DNA of 6,401 nt, from the NCBI GenBank assembly GCA_021826525.1, contig JAKAZU010000045.1, forward strand, positions 1 through 6,401, written 5' to 3'. The position numbers were made by a program, and so were the translations under genes. Position 1 is the stretch's first letter, and each line of letters starts with the position of its first letter. This DNA comes from Thermoplasmata archaeon (GTDB lineage Archaea > Thermoplasmatota > Thermoplasmata > UBA184). Below the pieces are notes generated by a model. The model saw only the letters and a program-made list of their open reading frames with translations, was not told where the DNA came from and did not search any database. Of the stretch, positions 4,690 to 6,401 are shown one piece after another.

Positions 4690-6401
4690 TTGACGAAGCC
4701 GGCGAGCGCAGGCCCCCCTACTTGTAGGGGGGTTGGCGAGCCTGAAGTACTCGCACCACCCGGGTCTGTCGTACCCGGGGGCACCGGTGAATTCACGCCT
4801 GCAGAGACTGCGGCCTCCACTCCCTCGGGAGCGAGCCGGGTCCGTGAAGCAGGAACCGTCCGGCGCGGTGTGGCACCCAAGCCGGAGACGGACGCCAAAG
4901 ATGGAGACACCCCATCCGAAACCCCCCTCCCCGAACGGAGGGGGGTGCAACCCCCTCTTGTAGATGGAGCCGGTGAAGGTGGCGCCACACCGCGCCGAGG
5001 AAGCCCCCGAACGAGTTTGGGGGAAGATGTCACGTCTCAGCCCACGCCCAAGGACCGGTTCAGCGCCCTCGACATGCTCGCGCTCTCGCGCGAGCTCCGA
5101 GGGGCCGTCCACGCGCGCATTGACAAGGCGTTCGACCTCCCGGGGGGAGGCTGGTCCGTCACCATGCGGTCCGCATCGGCCGGCCGCCGCGAGCTCGTGC
5201 TCGTGCCCGGGCGCTACGGGGCGCTGGTCGAGGAGCGGGCCGAGCACGCCGAGGAGCTGACCCCCCTTGCCAAGGAGCTACGCCGGCTCCTCTCCGGTTC
5301 GATCCTTCACACGGTGAGCGAACCGCGTGGGGAGCGGTACGTCGAGCTCGAGTTTCGGCGTGCGGACGGCGAGAAGCTCGGACTGATCCTCGAGATCTTC
5401 GGACCCGGGAACTTGCTCGTGACCCGAGGGGGACAGATCGCCGCCGTCGCCCGACCTCGGACGTGGGCGCACCGGACGATGCGGGTCGGGGCCGAGTACA
5501 CTCGCCCGCCGGAGCGGGCGGACCCCTGGAGTGCCGACCGCGAGACGCTCGAACGAGAGCTCGCCCGCTCCCGGACGGATCTCTCGAGCACGCTCGCGGC
5601 CCGGCTCGCCCTCGGGGGTCCGATCGCCGAGGAGATCCTCGCAAGGTCCGGCATCCCGGACGGACCCGCGTCGACCGATGCCACACGGATCGCCCCGGCC
5701 CTCCTTCGCGCGATCCGCGAAGTCTACGCGGAGCTCGGAGATCCTCCCCGAGGGTACCTCTACGAGCGCGACGGGGTTCCTGTCGACGCGAGCCCCTACC
5801 ATGGGCTGCGCTGGGCGGCCGACCCGTCGGTCCGAGAGGTGGAAACCCCCACGTTCGGCGAGGCCGCCTATCGGTACTTCCGCACGGTCACGACCGCGGC
5901 CGTGCCCGTCGAGATTTCGGCGGTCGACAAGGCGCGGGAGGATCTCGAACGGCAGGCGGCCCGCCAGCGCACCGCGATCGCGTCCCTGGAATCCGCCGCA
6001 CAAGAGCTCAGCGCCCAGGCAGAGTCGATCTATGCTCACTACCAGGAGGCGGAGGCCGCCCTGGCACGGGCCCGCGCGGAGGGCTCCGAGAAGCGGGAGG
6101 TGGCCGTCCGTCTCGGGGAGCGTTCCATCCCCCTGCAGCTCGATCGACCGTTGCAAGGATCGGCCCAGGCACTCTACGAGGAAGGCAAGCGCCTTCAGAG
6201 CAAGCTCCGGGGGGCCCGCACCGCACTGGCGGAGACGGAGGCGCGCCTTGCCCAGACTCCGAGCACCGCCGCGCGGGCCCCCTCGGCCGAAACTCCGGCC
6301 TCGCGGGCGCGCAAACCCCGCTGGTTCGAACGCTACCGCTGGTTCCTCTCTTCCGAAGGAGCGATAGTGATCGCGGGGCGCGATGCGGCTTCGAACGATC
6401 T
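4690..6401 (+). CDS. rqcH: NFACT/RqcH (Rqc2-like) protein, 3' truncated by window
   Basis: Archaeal NFACT-family homologue of bacterial RqcH and eukaryotic Rqc2/NEMF, which bind the peptidyl-tRNA-obstructed large ribosomal subunit and, where tested, add C-terminal tails to stalled chains. The conserved part begins with KDRFSALDMLALSREL at 5050-5097. NFACT-N continues through GPGNLLV (5401-5421) and GAEYTRPP (5491-5514). A helix-rich coiled coil covers about 5930-6260 and contains LQGSAQALYEEGKR (6154-6195). NFACT-R opens with KPRWFERYRWFLSSEG (6313-6360). The frame is still open at the right edge. In the segment aligned with Asp97-Arg98 of Bacillus RqcH, this protein reads GERYVEL (Glu codon 5332), Glu for Asp. 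The start is uncertain. The frame is open from 4603, and in-frame candidates are GTG 4666, TTG 4690, GTG 4870, GTG 4945 and TTG 5017. I prefer TTG 4690 as the ancestral start: AAGGT lies just upstream, and deleting the putative 339-bp insert joins it to the conserved N-terminus. Gene identity is firm; start confidence is about 0.35. Confidence 0.88.
   Translation, partial: MTKPASAGPPTCRGVGEPEVLAPPGSVVPGGTGEFTPAETAASTPSGASRVREAGTVRRGVAPKPETDAKDGDTPSETPLPERRGVQPPLVDGAGEGGATPRRGSPRTSLGEDVTSQPTPKDRFSALDMLALSRELRGAVHARIDKAFDLPGGGWSVTMRSASAGRRELVLVPGRYGALVEERAEHAEELTPLAKELRRLLSGSILHTVSEPRGERYVELEFRRADGEKLGLILEIFGPGNLLVTRGGQIAAVARPRTWAHRTMRVGAEYTRPPERADPWSADRETLERELARSRTDLSSTLAARLALGGPIAEEILARSGIPDGPASTDATRIAPALLRAIREVYAELGDPPRGYLYERDGVPVDASPYHGLRWAADPSVREVETPTFGEAAYRYFRTVTTAAVPVEISAVDKAREDLERQAARQRTAIASLESAAQELSAQAESIYAHYQEAEAALARARAEGSEKREVAVRLGERSIPLQLDRPLQGSAQALYEEGKRLQSKLRGARTALAETEARLAQTPSTAARAPSAETPASRARKPRWFERYRWFLSSEGAIVIAGRDAASND
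4713..4732 (+). repeat. perfect G/C-tract hairpin, candidate left subterminal palindrome
   Basis: CCCCCCTACTTGTAGGGGGG folds into an 8-bp stem closed by a CUUG tetraloop (or 9 bp around UU). It starts 18 nt inside the proposed left end of the element, a placement like the subterminal hairpins recognised by IS200/IS605 Y1 transposases. It lies downstream of both divergent start regions and has no following U-run, so it does not look like a terminator. Confidence 0.7.
4741..4920 (+). pseudogene. possible fragment of tnpB C-terminal coding sequence
   Basis: In the rqcH frame this reads as a Pro/Thr/Gly/Glu-rich peptide that includes FTPAETAASTPSGASRV followed by REAGT. The pattern TPvEt...S.V.EAGT is one I associate with the variable tails of archaeal TnpB (IS1341-type) proteins, downstream of their zinc finger. 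No RuvC motif, zinc-finger cysteines or D-x-N-A-x-N segment is present, so the catalytic body is gone. No stop codon separates it from rqcH. Recognition rests on a short pattern from memory. Confidence 0.38.
4759..4779 (+). repeat. perfect 7-bp inverted repeat with 7-nt loop
   Basis: CCCGGGT (4759-4765) and ACCCGGG (4773-4779) flank the loop CTGTCGT. A second palindrome, GTGAATTCAC, follows at 4787-4796. Both lie within the putative mobile-element remnant and add to its structured character; individually such short stems are common in GC-rich DNA. Confidence 0.5.
4921..4946 (+). repeat. perfect 10-bp hairpin with competing downstream pairing
   Basis: ACCCCCCTCC (4921-4930) pairs perfectly with GGAGGGGGGT (4937-4946) around the loop CCGAAC. 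The same G-run (GAGGGGG, 4938-4944) can instead pair with CCCCCTC at 4951-4957 across a short loop, so two mutually exclusive hairpins are possible. In an IS605-type element this position, shortly before the right end, would fall in the reRNA/omega-RNA scaffold. The palindromic pairing is directly visible; function is unknown. Confidence 0.65.
5004..5023 (+). repeat. right-end-type hairpin just upstream of rqcH
   Basis: CCCCCGAA (5004-5011) pairs with TTTGGGGG (5016-5023), one pair being G-U, around the loop CGAG. It is preceded by GAGGAAG and followed by AAGATGTCAC ending at 5033. That order (GGAAG, C-tract stem, G-tract, GATGTCAC) resembles IS605/IS1341-type right ends in archaea. The hairpin contains the in-frame TTG at 5017, so if that codon were the rqcH start it would be buried in the stem. 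CCCCGAACG here also occurs in the 4921-4946 hairpin. Confidence 0.55.

Larger units (their letters stand above)
4695..5033 (+). mobile_element. IS200/IS605-type remnant or miniature element in the rqcH 5' end
   Basis: A hairpin-rich 339-bp segment between TTGAC (4690-4694) and rqcH. Features supporting an IS605/IS1341-type origin are: a subterminal hairpin near the left (4713-4732); a right-end hairpin preceded by GGAAG and followed by AAGATGTCAC (to 5033), resembling right ends of archaeal TnpB elements as I remember them; and a translated segment FTPAETAASTPSG...REAGT (4792-4857), like C-terminal tails of archaeal TnpB proteins. Its third-position GC in the rqcH frame is about 60 % by hand count, against about 92 % for codons 5101-5280. 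There is no transposase or intact tnpB, so it would be non-autonomous or decayed. IS200/IS605 elements insert without target duplication, so absence of a duplication is expected. Exact ends are inferred. It could instead be an unrelated structured intergenic region. Confidence 0.5.

Noticed and set aside
4713..4732. Hairpin as an intrinsic transcription terminator
   Set aside because: No U-run follows on either strand, and it lies downstream of start regions, not of a gene end.
3744..5033. 429-codon minus-strand frame across the dehydrogenase gene
   Set aside because: Same strand but shifted relative to the dehydrogenase frame, which carries all the family motifs; the shifted product has none.
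4650..5033. SRP RNA, RNase P RNA, tRNA or group I intron/IStron in the hairpin-rich region
   Set aside because: I found no SRP helix-8 motif, no RNase P conserved-region motifs, no tRNA T-arm sequence and no group I P/Q/R/S core; the segment is also short for an IStron.
5027..5060. ATG at 5027 preceded by GGGGGAAG as the rqcH start
   Set aside because: It is out of frame with the conserved KDRFSALDM sequence and would need a frameshift within about 25 bases; no sign of one.
4558..5247. Long open frame on the minus strand across the divergent region and the start of rqcH
   Set aside because: It runs antisense to conserved RqcH sequence and into the dehydrogenase start; no family resemblance, and its composition (Arg/Gly/Ser-rich with scattered Cys and Trp) is typical of a shadow frame in GC-rich DNA.
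5278..6156. Long minus-strand frame inside rqcH
   Set aside because: Antisense to NFACT-N and coiled-coil coding sequence, which have clear family motifs on the plus strand.

Overview
The window looks like GC-rich archaeal chromosome. It carries an Orc1/Cdc6-type replication initiator homologue, a Hel308 (Ski2-like) DNA helicase, an acyl-CoA dehydrogenase and an archaeal NFACT/RqcH (Rqc2-like) protein. Start regions carry archaeal TATA-like boxes about 24-27 nt upstream of plausible start codons, the pattern of leaderless transcripts. A high-GC euryarchaeon, perhaps an uncultured Thermoplasmatota lineage, fits the gene set; the phylum is only inferred.

Layout. (1) 81-1289, plus strand: an Orc1/Cdc6-like AAA+ plus winged-helix protein whose Walker A lysine is replaced by Thr. 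(2) 1159-3447, minus strand: hel308, which converges on gene 1 and overlaps it by 131 bp. (3) 3473-4618, minus strand: an acyl-CoA dehydrogenase, upstream of hel308 by 25 bp, with the hel308 TATA-like box straddling its stop codon. (4) 4619-5033: a divergent control region followed by a hairpin-rich segment that I read as a roughly 339-bp remnant or miniature of an IS200/IS605 (TnpB/IS1341-type) element. (5) To the right edge, plus strand: rqcH, truncated by the window end at the beginning of its NFACT-R domain.

The most interesting region is 4690-5050. The rqcH frame runs without a stop through the whole hairpin-rich segment. If a 339-bp (113-codon) unit bounded by TTGAC on the left and ending in GTCAC on the right is removed, a TTG codon joins directly in frame to the conserved RqcH start, giving MTSQPTPKDRFSALDM. 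The insert has third-position GC of about 60 % against about 92 % in neighbouring rqcH codons. It also has a peptide resembling the C-terminal tail of archaeal TnpB and a GGAAGCCCCC-type hairpin resembling an IS605 right end. It therefore looks like a mobile-element fragment lodged in frame at the start of a translation quality-control gene.

Two genes concern replication and repair (Orc1/Cdc6-like and Hel308), one rescue of stalled ribosomes (RqcH) and one acyl-CoA oxidation. Apart from the archaeal housekeeping theme there is no single pathway, and hel308 and the dehydrogenase appear to have separate promoters despite their tandem order.
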